Both the position numbers and the translations under genes were made by a program. The notes under the pieces were generated by a model that was not told the DNA's origin, made no database searches, and was given only the letters and a program-made list of their open reading frames with translations. This document shows, piece by piece, positions 33,660-42,137 of a stretch of 64,000 nucleotides of DNA; positions within the stretch are counted from its first letter, which is position 1, and each line of letters begins with the position of its first letter. Origin of the DNA: Mycobacterium sp. 852013-50091_SCH5140682 (lineage in GTDB: Bacteria > Actinomycetota > Actinomycetes > Mycobacteriales > Mycobacteriaceae); assembly GCF_001665685.1 (NCBI RefSeq), contig NZ_LZTB01000130.1, forward strand, positions 62,001 through 126,000, in the 5' to 3' direction.

Positions 33660-34424
33660 TCACGCCTCAGCGATACGACTGAGGAATTGAATGGTCCTGG
33701 GGTGTTGCGGGTTTCCGAAGAGCTCCTCGGGCACGCCCTGCTCGGCGATGACCCCGTCGGCCATGAAGACCACGCGGTCGGCGGTGCGTCGGGCGAAGCC
33801 CATCTCGTGGGTCACCACCACCATGGTCATACCGTCGGCGGCCAGGCTGCGCATGACGTTGGTGACCTCACCGACCAACTCGGGGTCGAGCGCCGAGGTG
33901 GCCTCGTCGAAAAAGATGATTCGCGGATTGACCGCAAGCGCGCGTGCGATCGCCACGCGTTGCTGCTGGCCTCCGGATAGCTGACTCGGATAGTGGTGTG
34001 CGCGTTCATCCATGCCGACGCGGGCCAACACTTCCATGCCCTTGGTGTTGGCCTGCTCCTTCGACATCTTGTACACCTTGCGCAGCGCCAGGGTGACATT
34101 GCCGAGCGCGTCGAGGTGCGGGAACAGGTTGAACTGCTGGAACACCATGCCGACGTGTCCGCGGATCTCCGGAGCGCGTTTGGGGTCGTGCATGGGTACT
34201 CCGCCGACCACGACCTCGCCGGTGGTCGCCGTTTCGAGCCCGCTCATGATGCGCAGCAGGGTGCTCTTGCCCGACCCGGATGCGCCGATGAGGACGACGA
34301 CCTCGCCGTCGGCAACGTCGAGCGTGATGTCGCGCAGAACCTGCAGATCACCGAAACTCTTGGTGACACCGGACAACTGGATGTTGCGGCCGACCTTGTT
34401 GTCGGTCAGCGTCGAGGTTGTCAT
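33660..34424 (-). CDS. Polar amino acid ABC transporter ATPase
   Basis: A protein of 254 aa from the ATG at 34424: Walker A IGASGSGKSTLL, Q-loop GMVFQQFNLFPH, signature LSGGQQQRVAIARAL, Walker B IIFFDEATSALD, switch His in VTHEMGFAR. The sequence is typical of the GlnQ/HisP/TcyC family that powers uptake of polar amino acids or cystine. It is the last gene of the operon SBP-permease-permease-ATPase (35800 to 33660, minus). The longer upstream frame overlaps the permease and is not used. Confidence 0.95.
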   Translation of the reverse strand: MTTSTLTDNKVGRNIQLSGVTKSFGDLQVLRDITLDVADGEVVVLIGASGSGKSTLLRIMSGLETATTGEVVVGGVPMHDPKRAPEIRGHVGMVFQQFNLFPHLDALGNVTLALRKVYKMSKEQANTKGMEVLARVGMDERAHHYPSQLSGGQQQRVAIARALAVNPRIIFFDEATSALDPELVGEVTNVMRSLAADGMTMVVVTHEMGFARRTADRVVFMADGVIAEQGVPEELFGNPQHPRTIQFLSRIAEA

Positions 34425-34426
34425 GA

Positions 34427-35071
34427 CTAGATGGCCTTTCGTTGGGTCCGGGTGACCCACACCGACAGCGGGTAGCACACGATGAAGTAGAAGACGGCGA
34501 CGGCGAGGTAGATCGACACTGGGTCGCTGGTGCGGTCGACGATGGACTGGCCGACTTTCATCATCTCCGCCAACCCGATGATGGATGCGATGGACGTGTC
34601 CTTGATCAGCGATATGTATTGGCCGACCATGGGCGGCAGCACGATCTTGACGGTCTGCGGTAGCACCACCCACCGGAATGTCTGGGCCGGTTTGAGCCCG
34701 AGAATCTGGGCGGCTTCGTGCTGGCCGACGGGCACGGCCTCGATCCCGGATCGGATGATCTCGGCGACGAATGCGCTGTGGTACACGCTCAGCCCGACCG
34801 CGGCGGCCACGAACAGGTTGACGCTGTACCCGAGATACAGTGCGGCCCCGAAGTATACGAACAGCAGGGTGATGGGGATCGGCGAGCCGCGGAAGATCTC
34901 GACGTAAGCGCGTGCGACGACGGGCAATACCGGCAGACGCGACGTCCGGACGGCCGCCACGGCCAGGCCCAGTAGCGTCGAGCCCGCAATGGATACCGCT
35001 GCGAGCGCCAGCGTGATGAGGAAGCCCGACCACAGGAACGGCAGGCTGTGCCAGATCAGGCCGAAGTTCAT
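34427..35071 (-). CDS. Amino acid ABC transporter permease 2
   Basis: A protein of 214 aa of the HisM/GlnP type with about five TM helices: LPFLWSGFLITLALAAVSIA at the N-terminus, then RAYVEIFRGSPIPITLLFVY, and the EAA loop EAAQILGLKPAQTFRWVVLP. It pairs with the permease at 35068 (4-bp overlap) to form the membrane channel. The ATPase gene follows 2 bp downstream. Confidence 0.93.
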   Translation of the reverse strand: MNFGLIWHSLPFLWSGFLITLALAAVSIAGSTLLGLAVAAVRTSRLPVLPVVARAYVEIFRGSPIPITLLFVYFGAALYLGYSVNLFVAAAVGLSVYHSAFVAEIIRSGIEAVPVGQHEAAQILGLKPAQTFRWVVLPQTVKIVLPPMVGQYISLIKDTSIASIIGLAEMMKVGQSIVDRTSDPVSIYLAVAVFYFIVCYPLSVWVTRTQRKAI

Positions 35072-35781
35072 GGCCGTGCTCCGATCAGTCGCAGCGCACG
35101 CCGTTTACGTGCACCGCTGGGCGCGGGAGCCTTGAAGCCCAACCGCTCGATGAGCGTCGCCACCGCTGAAAGCCCATAGCTCAGCACTAGATACAGCGCC
35201 ACTGCGATCCCGAATACCTGCACGAACAACAGGGTGCGGGCATTGACGACGGTCGCGACGCCGGTGATCTCCGGCACGGCGATGGTCGACAGCAGTGACG
35301 TGCCGAGCAGCACCTGGATGAGGTTGTTCACCAGCGCCGGGTACACGTTGCGGAGTGCTTGCGGGGCAACGATGTGCAGCAGCACGGTCGGCTTCGACAA
35401 CCCGAGGATCTGCGCGGCCTCCAGCTGTCCCTTGCCTACTGAGGACATGCCGGCACGCAGCACCTCGGTCAGGTAGGCGCCCACGTTGATGCCCAGGGCA
35501 ATCGTGCCTGCTGTCACTGCCGAGAGCCGGAGGCCGAAGCTCGGCATCGCAAAGTAGACGATGAAGATCTGCAGCAGCACCGGGGTGTTACGAATCGCCT
35601 CGACGTAGCAGGTGGCGATGAATCGCGGCAGCCTCGATGACGAATTGCGGGCCAGCGCTGCCGCCGCGGCGATCACAAACGCCAAGACGAAACCGGCGAT
35701 GGTGATCTGCAAGGCGAGCACGGCAGCGTGCAGATAGTCGGGCCAGAAGGCCAGCACGGTTCGCCATTGATATTCGAACAT
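35068..35781 (-). CDS. Amino acid ABC transporter permease 1
   Basis: A protein of 237 aa with the same fold: ALQITIAGFVLAFVIAAAAA, RFIATCYVEAIRNTPVLLQI and the EAA loop EAAQILGLSKPTVLLHIVAP. The C-terminal 20 residues are basic and cytoplasmic. It is translationally coupled to the next permease gene by a 4-bp overlap and lies 18 bp after the binding-protein gene. Confidence 0.93.
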   Translation of the reverse strand: MFEYQWRTVLAFWPDYLHAAVLALQITIAGFVLAFVIAAAAALARNSSSRLPRFIATCYVEAIRNTPVLLQIFIVYFAMPSFGLRLSAVTAGTIALGINVGAYLTEVLRAGMSSVGKGQLEAAQILGLSKPTVLLHIVAPQALRNVYPALVNNLIQVLLGTSLLSTIAVPEITGVATVVNARTLLFVQVFGIAVALYLVLSYGLSAVATLIERLGFKAPAPSGARKRRALRLIGARP

Positions 35782-35799
35782 GTTCTCGGACCGCCGATC

Positions 35800-36636
35800 T
35801 CAGAATGCCGGCTGCAGCGGGAAGCGTGGATCGGCGCCGAACCACTTGCGGTAGAGCTCGAGGTTCTTACCCGAGGTGTTCAGCTCGAACAAGAACAGGT
35901 TCAGATAGTCGATCCACACCTGATCGCCCTGCTTGACGCCAAAGGCGTTGTACTCCAGGGGAACCAACTTGCTGGTGACCACGGTCAGGCCAGGGTTCAG
36001 TTTGGCCTGGTACTGCAGGAAGTTGGAATCCTCAACCATCGCGTCGGCCTGGCCCTGCTTGACGGCCAGTACGGCGGCCTGGGAGCTGTCGAATTCGGCG
36101 ACATTCACGTCGATGCCCCGCTCGCGTAGGACGTCGGCGTTGGTGCTGCCCTTGACCACGGCGATGGTGCGGCCCTTCATGTCCTCCAGGGAGTTGACGC
36201 CGCTACCGGTCCGCACCAGCAGGCCCTCGGTGGCCACCACATACGGATTGGTGAAGGAGATCTCCTTGGCCCGGTCGAGCGTCCGGGTGAAGTTGCAGAA
36301 CACGACGTCCACCTTGTTGGTCTGCAGATTGGGGATGCGGTTCGACGATGTGGTGTCGACGACCTCGAGCTTGACGCCCATTTCCTTGGCCAGCTCGTTG
36401 GCGATGTCGACGTCGTAGCCGTCGGGCTTGCCGTCGGAGTTGGTGAAGCCGAAGGGAGTGAAGGACAGGCACGATGCCACCTTCAAGGTGCCCGCCGCCA
36501 GCACGTGTTTGAGCGTCGAGTCGGCGGCTGCCGCGCCACCGCCTGCCGGCATCGGGGTGCAGGCCGCCGCAGCGGGAATGACTGCCGCGGCAGCGCATAA
36601 CGCGACGACCTTGCGCAGTGAACGTGAGAGCTTCAT
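35800..36636 (-). CDS. Amino acid-binding lipoprotein of an ABC transporter (SBP family 3)
   Basis: A protein of 278 aa. It has a lipoprotein signal (MKLSRSLRKVVALCAAAAV, then PAAAAC with the lipidated Cys26) and a family-3 fold (FGFTNSDGKPDGYDVDIANE, LAKEMGVKLEVVDT, NKVDVVFCNFTRTLDRAKEI, VKGSTNADVLRERGIDVNVA). The pattern fits polar amino acid or glutamate-like ligands. It is the first gene of the operon. The IclR gene upstream (37475) is on the same strand, 62 bp away, and probably regulates or joins it. Confidence 0.93.
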   Translation of the reverse strand: MKLSRSLRKVVALCAAAAVIPAAAACTPMPAGGGAAAADSTLKHVLAAGTLKVASCLSFTPFGFTNSDGKPDGYDVDIANELAKEMGVKLEVVDTTSSNRIPNLQTNKVDVVFCNFTRTLDRAKEISFTNPYVVATEGLLVRTGSGVNSLEDMKGRTIAVVKGSTNADVLRERGIDVNVAEFDSSQAAVLAVKQGQADAMVEDSNFLQYQAKLNPGLTVVTSKLVPLEYNAFGVKQGDQVWIDYLNLFLFELNTSGKNLELYRKWFGADPRFPLQPAF

Positions 36637-36698
36637 GGATGTCTTTCTGTGCAGGGGTGGAGGTGGGGAGCTATCGGCGAGGAGACGCCTCGGGGTGG

Positions 36699-37475
36699 TC
36701 AGGGGCTCCGGTCACCGCCGCGGTAGCCGAGTTGGGCCGATATTCGTTGTGCGCCGTCGACGACGAGGCCGGTATAGGCCGCGCGGTTGTTCCACACCGC
36801 CTCGGCAGGTCCCGACACGCTCACGGCGGCCGCGACCGCGCCCGTGTGGTTGAACACCGGCGCTGCGACGCAACGGATTCCGTCCTCGTTCTCCAGATCG
36901 TCGTAGGCGTAGCCCTGCTTGCGGACGACGGCAAGATGGTCGCGCAGCTGCTGGGCGTCGGTGATGGTCGACGGTGTCTTGGCGGGCATACCGAGTTCGA
37001 TGACGCGTCGTACCTCGTCCTCGTCGAGGTAGGCCAGCATCGCTTTTCCGCTGGCCGTCGAGTAGGCCGTGCCGGTGTCGCCGATCCGCGAAGCCATCTG
37101 AATCGGGGACTTGCCGGTGACCTTGTCGACGTAGGTCACCCGGCCCTCGCTGTAGACGAGCAGATGGGCGGCGTGACCGGTGGCGTCGGCCAATTCGCGC
37201 AGCACGGGCTGGGCGGCGGTCCGGATGTCGAGATCGGCGAGATAGGCGCCGGCGAGGCTCAGGACGCCCATGCCGATCCGGTAGGTGCCGTCGGCCTCCT
37301 GCCGGACCAACTGGGTCTCGACCAGCGGAGCCAGCAGTCGCAGCACGGTGCTCTTCGTCGACTCGATGCCGGCGGCGAGCTCAGTGAGGCTGGCGCCCTG
37401 GTCGCGGCCCGCTGTGGCCGCCACCAGGGCGAGCAGGTTCAGCGCCCGTCGCAGTGACGATGAGTTGTTCCGCAT
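36699..37475 (-). CDS. IclR-family regulator of the amino-acid transporter operon
   Basis: A protein of 258 aa from the ATG at 37475. The N-terminal winged helix (LRRALNLLALVAATAGRDQG, LTELAAGIESTKSTVLRLLA) is followed by the IclR effector domain (HAAHLLVYSEGRVTYVDKVT, YSTASGKAMLAYLDEDEV, ENEDGIRCVAAPVFNHTG). It lies directly upstream of, and in line with, the ABC transporter genes. The paired 17-bp direct repeats right before its start (37485-37521) are the likely autoregulatory operator. It differs from the two left-hand IclR genes and should bind a different DNA sequence. Confidence 0.92.
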   Translation of the reverse strand: MRNNSSSLRRALNLLALVAATAGRDQGASLTELAAGIESTKSTVLRLLAPLVETQLVRQEADGTYRIGMGVLSLAGAYLADLDIRTAAQPVLRELADATGHAAHLLVYSEGRVTYVDKVTGKSPIQMASRIGDTGTAYSTASGKAMLAYLDEDEVRRVIELGMPAKTPSTITDAQQLRDHLAVVRKQGYAYDDLENEDGIRCVAAPVFNHTGAVAAAVSVSGPAEAVWNNRAAYTGLVVDGAQRISAQLGYRGGDRSP

Positions 37476-37484
37476 CCGCAATCC

Positions 37485-37521
37485 GTTCTGCAATGCAAAA
37501 TTATGTTCTGTATTGCAAAAT
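37485..37521. promoter_or_regulatory. Direct-repeat operator candidate for the transporter IclR
   Basis: GTTCTGCAATGCAAAAT (37485-37501) and GTTCTGTATTGCAAAAT (37505-37521) are two 17-mers with two differences, spaced exactly 20 bp (two helical turns). They begin 9 bp upstream of the IclR ATG. The AT-rich sequence stands out from the background. They could control both the IclR/ABC genes and the divergent cargo gene at 37628. Confidence 0.6.
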
Positions 37522-37627
37522 GGTATGGCATTCACACTGCTGTGCGCTAGACCACATGCCGAACTTTTTCGGGCCAGGGCCACATCGGCATCTGGACACG
37601 GCATCGCAGGGAGCGTCCACTGGACCG

Positions 37628-38326
37628 ATGAGGCGCAATCGCCGAATAGCCGCGGTGGGCCGGCAACGGGCGACCCGAGCGGTGGCAACCGGTCCCGACA
37701 TCCAACCGTTGCGGATGGCGCCATCGCAGGCGCTTCTTATGCAGACACCGGCGCGTACCTGGGCCCGGCTGGTGACCGACCTACAGCGCATGGCCGGCAA
37801 CGCCGCGGTGTGCCAACTGCTCACCGAGCCGCACCGGCCGAGCCCGAGCGTGCACGGTGGCGGGCCGAGTGTGTCGCTACACGGGGATACCACCGCCGAC
37901 TACGACGGCGGCGTGTCGAAATGGGCGCCGAAGTCGATCAAGCGCGCCAAGAGTTGCACCGACTGCCCCGACGACGACCCATGCGTGCACGCCGTCGGGA
38001 TGTTCAGCGTGGCCTACCACGCCAACGTGACGATCACGATGCCTGACATGCCCGACGGTCTGACCGAATGTCAGCAGCGCAGGGTCCGGGCGTTTCTGCG
38101 TGACGTGCTGACCCCGCACGAGCGCGAGCACGCCCGTCGCTTCCACACCTACGACGGAACCACCACGCACCGCGTCGACTTCACCGGCTGCGGCATGAGT
38201 GCACTACAGGAACACCTGCAGTCGATCCACGACAACGAGGAGGCCACGCGGCACGCCGCGGCCGATTCCCTTTCTGCCGCAATCGATCCCTTCAACCGCC
38301 CGATCGATCTCGACTGCCAGGACTGA
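37628..38326 (+). CDS. Putative CIS cargo: HEREH-motif metallopeptidase-like protein with LQR-AGN leader
   Basis: A protein of 232 aa from the ATG at 37628 (GGGAG about 14 nt upstream; earlier in-frame starts exist back to 37454). Residues 52-65 read LQRMAGNAAVCQLL, the same motif as in the 1332-aa protein and the DUF4157 protein. Residues about 90-190 form a Cys-containing domain (SCTDCPDDDPC, FSVAYHANVTITMPD, FTGCGM) with LTPHEREHARRFHTYDG, a HExxH zinc-protease motif (H164, E165, H168) of the DUF922-like kind. There is no signal peptide. It has a leader, a small catalytic-looking domain and a CIS locus position, so I infer an effector. The protease activity and the substrate are not known. 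Confidence 0.65.
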   Translation: MRRNRRIAAVGRQRATRAVATGPDIQPLRMAPSQALLMQTPARTWARLVTDLQRMAGNAAVCQLLTEPHRPSPSVHGGGPSVSLHGDTTADYDGGVSKWAPKSIKRAKSCTDCPDDDPCVHAVGMFSVAYHANVTITMPDMPDGLTECQQRRVRAFLRDVLTPHEREHARRFHTYDGTTTHRVDFTGCGMSALQEHLQSIHDNEEATRHAAADSLSAAIDPFNRPIDLDCQD

Positions 38327-39916
38327 CTACCGCATCGGTCGAATCACGCACATCGTGAGCCCACCCGTCAGGCATGGATCTGGCCCTGTATCAGACTGAA
38401 TGATCGGCCTCATGCGGACGTCGCGGCCGGGTGCGACGGCGGTCTTACCCCAGCCGCCGACGGTCGGCGCGAAATGCACGACCGGCCCCGGACCCGAGGG
38501 CACACACTTGCCATTCGAGCCGTCGTTGTTGCCCACGTAGTCCCAGCCCGAAGCGTTGCAGGAGCAGGATGGTCCGAGAATGCCGCCGCCGGGTGAACAC
38601 GTGAATCCGGGTGCATTTGCCGGGCGTTCGATAACCACCGGCGGACACGTCTGACCGTTGGGCACCGTGGTGCCGTTCGGACAATTCACCGGCGGACACG
38701 TCTGGCCGTTGGGTACCGAGGTACCGTCGGGACATTTGACCGGCGCGCATGTCTGGCCGGCGGGCACTGTCGAACCATCCGCACATTTGACCGGCGGCGG
38801 CGGGCAAGTGGTGGGGGCGTAGACGGTGCTGCCGTCGCTGCATGAGGTCGGTGATGGGCAGGTGGTTGGTGGGTAGACCGTGCTGCCGTTGCCACAAGTG
38901 GTCGGTGACGGGCAGGTGGTCGGTGCGTAGACGGTGCTGCCGTTGCCGCACGTCGTAGGCGACGGGCAGGTGGTGGGCGAATAGACCGTGCTGCCGTCGC
39001 CGCACGTGGTTGGCGGCGGACAGGTTTCAGTACCCGTCACGGTCGTGCCACCAGGGCATTGCTTGGTGACCGGTGTCGGACACGTTTGATCAGCGGGAAC
39101 CGTTGTGCCGTCAGGGCATTCCTTGGGTGGCTGCGACGTCGTGCCGGGATTGGTCGGGCAGGCTTGGTCGGCCGGAATCGTGCTGCCGTCGGGGCACTGG
39201 TGTGTCGTCTTCGTTGTCGTACCCGGGCCCGTCGGGTTGCCGGGCCCCGTGACCGGTGCAGGACAGGTCTGATCGGGCGGCACTGCGGTCCCGTCAGGAC
39301 ATTGGATGGGCGGCGGGGGATTGGGCGCGCACGGTCCGCTCGGCGCCGGCTGGTGAGACTGGCCCGGCGGGCAGTCTGGGGTGCGGAACTGGTTCGTCTT
39401 GAAGAAGTCGATGGTCTCGACGTGCCAGCCCTGTGGGTTCTTTTTGGCGACGACGCTTTCGATCAGCATCGGGTCGGTTTCGAGCACCTGGCCGTCCGGC
39501 GTTTTGACGGTCTGCGTTACCAGGACGGACCGTTCGACCGTATCGGGTTGGTCGGCGGGATGTTCGCCCGCGACCAGCAGGGCGGTGGCATTGACCTCGG
39601 CGCGCTTTTCCTTCCACTCCTGCCACCAGACGCTGTTGCCCCGTTCGATCGTGTTGTCTTTGCCGTCCTGCAACTTCTGGCCGAGATAGGGCAGCGCCCG
39701 GATGTAGGCGTCGCGCGGGGACGCGTCGCGGGCCGGGTACCAGGTGAACATCGTCTGCAGGCCCTTGACGATTGCGTCCTGCGCCTCAGGGGGTGCGGGC
39801 TCGTCGGAATCGGACCCGGTGGGTTTTCCACTACCCGACTGGCCGCAGCCGCCGACTACGAACATGATCGCAGCCAGCAGCGCTACGAGGGCGCCGACGA
39901 CGCGTCGGTCTCCCAT
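38327..39916 (-). CDS. Cys-repeat lipoprotein with NTF2-like N-terminal domain
   Basis: A protein of 529 aa from the ATG at 39916 (GAGGAG ribosome site). Signal peptide with lipobox VVGGC (lipidated Cys near 24). Residues about 45-180 form a domain with TMFTWYPARDASPRDAYIRA, shared with the lipoprotein at 41627. Then come 11 tandem repeats of the type CPDGTTVPADQTC with Pro/Thr linkers, and a C-terminal GFTCSPGGGILGPSCSCN segment with Cys pairs. The protein is surface-exposed and probably disulphide-rich, like EB-module repeats. The smaller protein at 47899 has the same repeats. Adhesion or particle capture at the envelope is a guess. Confidence 0.75.
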   Translation of the reverse strand: MGDRRVVGALVALLAAIMFVVGGCGQSGSGKPTGSDSDEPAPPEAQDAIVKGLQTMFTWYPARDASPRDAYIRALPYLGQKLQDGKDNTIERGNSVWWQEWKEKRAEVNATALLVAGEHPADQPDTVERSVLVTQTVKTPDGQVLETDPMLIESVVAKKNPQGWHVETIDFFKTNQFRTPDCPPGQSHQPAPSGPCAPNPPPPIQCPDGTAVPPDQTCPAPVTGPGNPTGPGTTTKTTHQCPDGSTIPADQACPTNPGTTSQPPKECPDGTTVPADQTCPTPVTKQCPGGTTVTGTETCPPPTTCGDGSTVYSPTTCPSPTTCGNGSTVYAPTTCPSPTTCGNGSTVYPPTTCPSPTSCSDGSTVYAPTTCPPPPVKCADGSTVPAGQTCAPVKCPDGTSVPNGQTCPPVNCPNGTTVPNGQTCPPVVIERPANAPGFTCSPGGGILGPSCSCNASGWDYVGNNDGSNGKCVPSGPGPVVHFAPTVGGWGKTAVAPGRDVRMRPIIQSDTGPDPCLTGGLTMCVIRPMR

Positions 39917-40142
39917 GCCTACTCCTCGAGCCGGGTATGCGTACGGCTCCTTCATTGTTCGTGGTGCGGGTGGCCGCCGCGACGGCCATCGGTGCGATGG
40001 TCTTGCGCCGGTGGGGCAGTTCTGGGGGACCGAACGGGCACACCGCCCGGCGGGGTCGTGACGAACCGCCGACAGTGGCGCGACACTGCACAGTGCGGGC
40101 ACTCGCTTGCGCTGAACTCGTTGACGCGACGAAAGATTGACC

Positions 40143-41630
40143 ATGACGGGCCTGTTCACGATCCCGAGGCGGGCGGTTCTGGTCGCGCTGTGCGTGAGTG
40201 TCGTCGCGGTGCTGGTCACGCCGGCCACCCCGGCGTGGGCGGCTGATGTGTGTGCGACGAGTGGCAAGCCGGTGGCTGACGGGACCTACACCGAGACATC
40301 AGGTTTCGGGCCACGTGGCAACAGCATCCACCGGGGAATCGACCTGGCAGGCACTGTCGGAACCAACATCTTCGCATCGATGGACGGCACCGTTTCCGCA
40401 GCTGGGCCGGCGAGCGGCTTCGGGCAGTGGATCGTGATCGACTCACAAACCCGCACCGGACTGGTGTCGACCGTCTACGGGCACATGTTCCCCGACGGCG
40501 TTCTGGTACGTCAGGGGCAGTCCGTTCGGGAAGGCGAGCACATCGCCAACATCGGCAACAACGGGGAATCCACCGGCCCACACCTGCATTTCGAGTACTG
40601 GGAAGGCGGCCGCCTCACCCACGGCCATGCCATCGACCCGTCGTTCATCCTGAACAGCCCTCCGCCGCCGACGAACCCGTCAACCGGTCAACAAGCCTCG
40701 GCCGCCGCCAATTGCCAGACCGGTGTCGTGCTCAAGCCCGGACTGGTGCCACCGGTGTTCGTGCCGTGGATCGTGAAGGCCGGCGCGATATGTGAGGGCA
40801 TCAAGGCCCCGATCCTCGCTGCGCAGCTGGAGGCGGAGAACGGATTCCGGTACGGGGCCAGCGCCCCCGTGTCGTCGACAGGGGCCCAGGGGCCGGCGCA
40901 GTTCATGCCTGCGACGTGGCAGACGTGGGGCAAGGACTACGACAACAGCGGCCCGCCGCCCGACGTCAACAGCATCCCCGACGCCGTGATGTCGCAGGGC
41001 GCGCTGATGTGTGAGAACTACCGGGAGTGCGCCGCGGGGATCGCGAACGGATCCATCGCGGGCGATCCCGTCGCGTTGGCGCTGGCTTCCTACAACGCCG
41101 GGTTCGGGGCGGTGCAACGGGCCGGAGGAATGCCGTCGGGCGGGGATTACACGACGCAGACCCAGCCCTATGTGGCCAAGATCATGCAGCGCTCCAAGGC
41201 ATTCGAAGCCACACCGGGTCTCGGTGGAATGCCCGCGCAAACTGTGGCGATCTCCGGCGGACCGACTACTACTGTCGATGCGGCCAGCCAGTTCAAGGGC
41301 AAGAAGTGGGTGTGGGGCGGCGGCAGTGTCGACGGGCCCACCAACGATGGATTCGACAGCAGTGGGCTGACGTACTATGCGGTGGCGCACGGCTCCGGCG
41401 GGAAGCAGGTGCTGCCCCGCACCGCCGATGAGCAGTGGAGCGTCGGAAACGAAATCCCGCTCGCGCAGGCGCAACCGGGCGATCTCATCTTCAGCGGATG
41501 GGATCAGCACGGCCGGCCGTCGCATGTCGGAATCGCGGTAGGCAACGGCCAGATGATCCACGCTGATCCGGCTCGCGGCGTCGTGGTGGCAGACTACTAT
41601 CCCGAATCCAAGGCTCGGCGGTTGTCATGA
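40143..41630 (+). CDS. Exported trifunctional cell-wall hydrolase: M23, lytic transglycosylase-like and NlpC/P60 domains
   Basis: A protein of 495 aa from the ATG at 40143, with a Sec signal peptide (FTIPRRAVLVALCVSVVAVL...AWA). Domain 1 (about 35-170) is an M23 endopeptidase: HRGIDLAG and TGPHLHFEYW zinc residues. Domain 2 (about 205-350) is a lysozyme-like lytic transglycosylase: AAQLEAENGFRYGASAP (catalytic Glu) and GAQGPAQFMPATWQTWG, ASYNAGFG. Domain 3 (about 380-495) is NlpC/P60, but the expected catalytic DCSGL reads DSSGL (Ser406; codon AGC), with PSHVGIAVGNGQMIHA still present. The third domain may be inactive or a serine variant. The gene overlaps the lipoprotein gene at 41627 by 4 bp. 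Confidence 0.9.
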   Translation: MTGLFTIPRRAVLVALCVSVVAVLVTPATPAWAADVCATSGKPVADGTYTETSGFGPRGNSIHRGIDLAGTVGTNIFASMDGTVSAAGPASGFGQWIVIDSQTRTGLVSTVYGHMFPDGVLVRQGQSVREGEHIANIGNNGESTGPHLHFEYWEGGRLTHGHAIDPSFILNSPPPPTNPSTGQQASAAANCQTGVVLKPGLVPPVFVPWIVKAGAICEGIKAPILAAQLEAENGFRYGASAPVSSTGAQGPAQFMPATWQTWGKDYDNSGPPPDVNSIPDAVMSQGALMCENYRECAAGIANGSIAGDPVALALASYNAGFGAVQRAGGMPSGGDYTTQTQPYVAKIMQRSKAFEATPGLGGMPAQTVAISGGPTTTVDAASQFKGKKWVWGGGSVDGPTNDGFDSSGLTYYAVAHGSGGKQVLPRTADEQWSVGNEIPLAQAQPGDLIFSGWDQHGRPSHVGIAVGNGQMIHADPARGVVVADYYPESKARRLS

Positions 41631-42121
41631 GAACCGTGGTCTCCCTGGTGGTTTGCCTGGTGATCGTGGTCATGGCGCCAGTCACGGGGTGTAGGTCCGA
41701 CGCAGTACCGATCAGCACTGCAGAGGAAGCTGACCTCAGTAATCCCGACACGGTCATCACCAACGCATTGACCACGATGTTCACCTGGGATCCCACCAAA
41801 GACGCCTCCCCGGACGTGGCCTATCAGCGCGCTGCGGTGTACATGTCCGGCGACCTTGCCGGGCAGGGCGGGCAGTCGGCGCCGGGCCCCGGTTCGCAGT
41901 GGAAGCAATGGGCTGCCGACGGCGCGGCGATCACGGCGAAGGTGTATTTTCTCGGCGACGAAACCCCGCCCAACTCCGACACTTCCATGCACCGTGTCGT
42001 CGTGGTCGCGCAGACCGTCGCGACGTCGGACAATCGGCTCATCGATCAGATCAGGCACACCGCGTGGGTTACCGCCACCAAGACCAACAACGAATGGCGC
42101 GTGACAGGTATCCAGTTCTGA
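41627..42121 (+). CDS. Small lipoprotein with NTF2-like/TcpC-like domain
   Basis: A protein of 164 aa. Signal peptide MRTVVSLVVCLVIVVMAPVT with lipobox VTGC (Cys22). The rest is one compact domain with TTMFTWDPTKDASPDVAYQR, repeated in the N-terminal part of the Cys-repeat lipoprotein at 38327. The fold pattern (helix, then beta sheet ending HTAWVTATKTNNEWRVTGIQ) suggests an NTF2-like fold as in TcpC/VirB8-type proteins. It overlaps the hydrolase gene by 4 bp and precedes the DUF3298 gene by 16 bp. It is an envelope accessory; its function is unknown. Confidence 0.7.
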   Translation: MRTVVSLVVCLVIVVMAPVTGCRSDAVPISTAEEADLSNPDTVITNALTTMFTWDPTKDASPDVAYQRAAVYMSGDLAGQGGQSAPGPGSQWKQWAADGAAITAKVYFLGDETPPNSDTSMHRVVVVAQTVATSDNRLIDQIRHTAWVTATKTNNEWRVTGIQF

Positions 42122-42137
42122 TGGAGGGTGACCCGTA

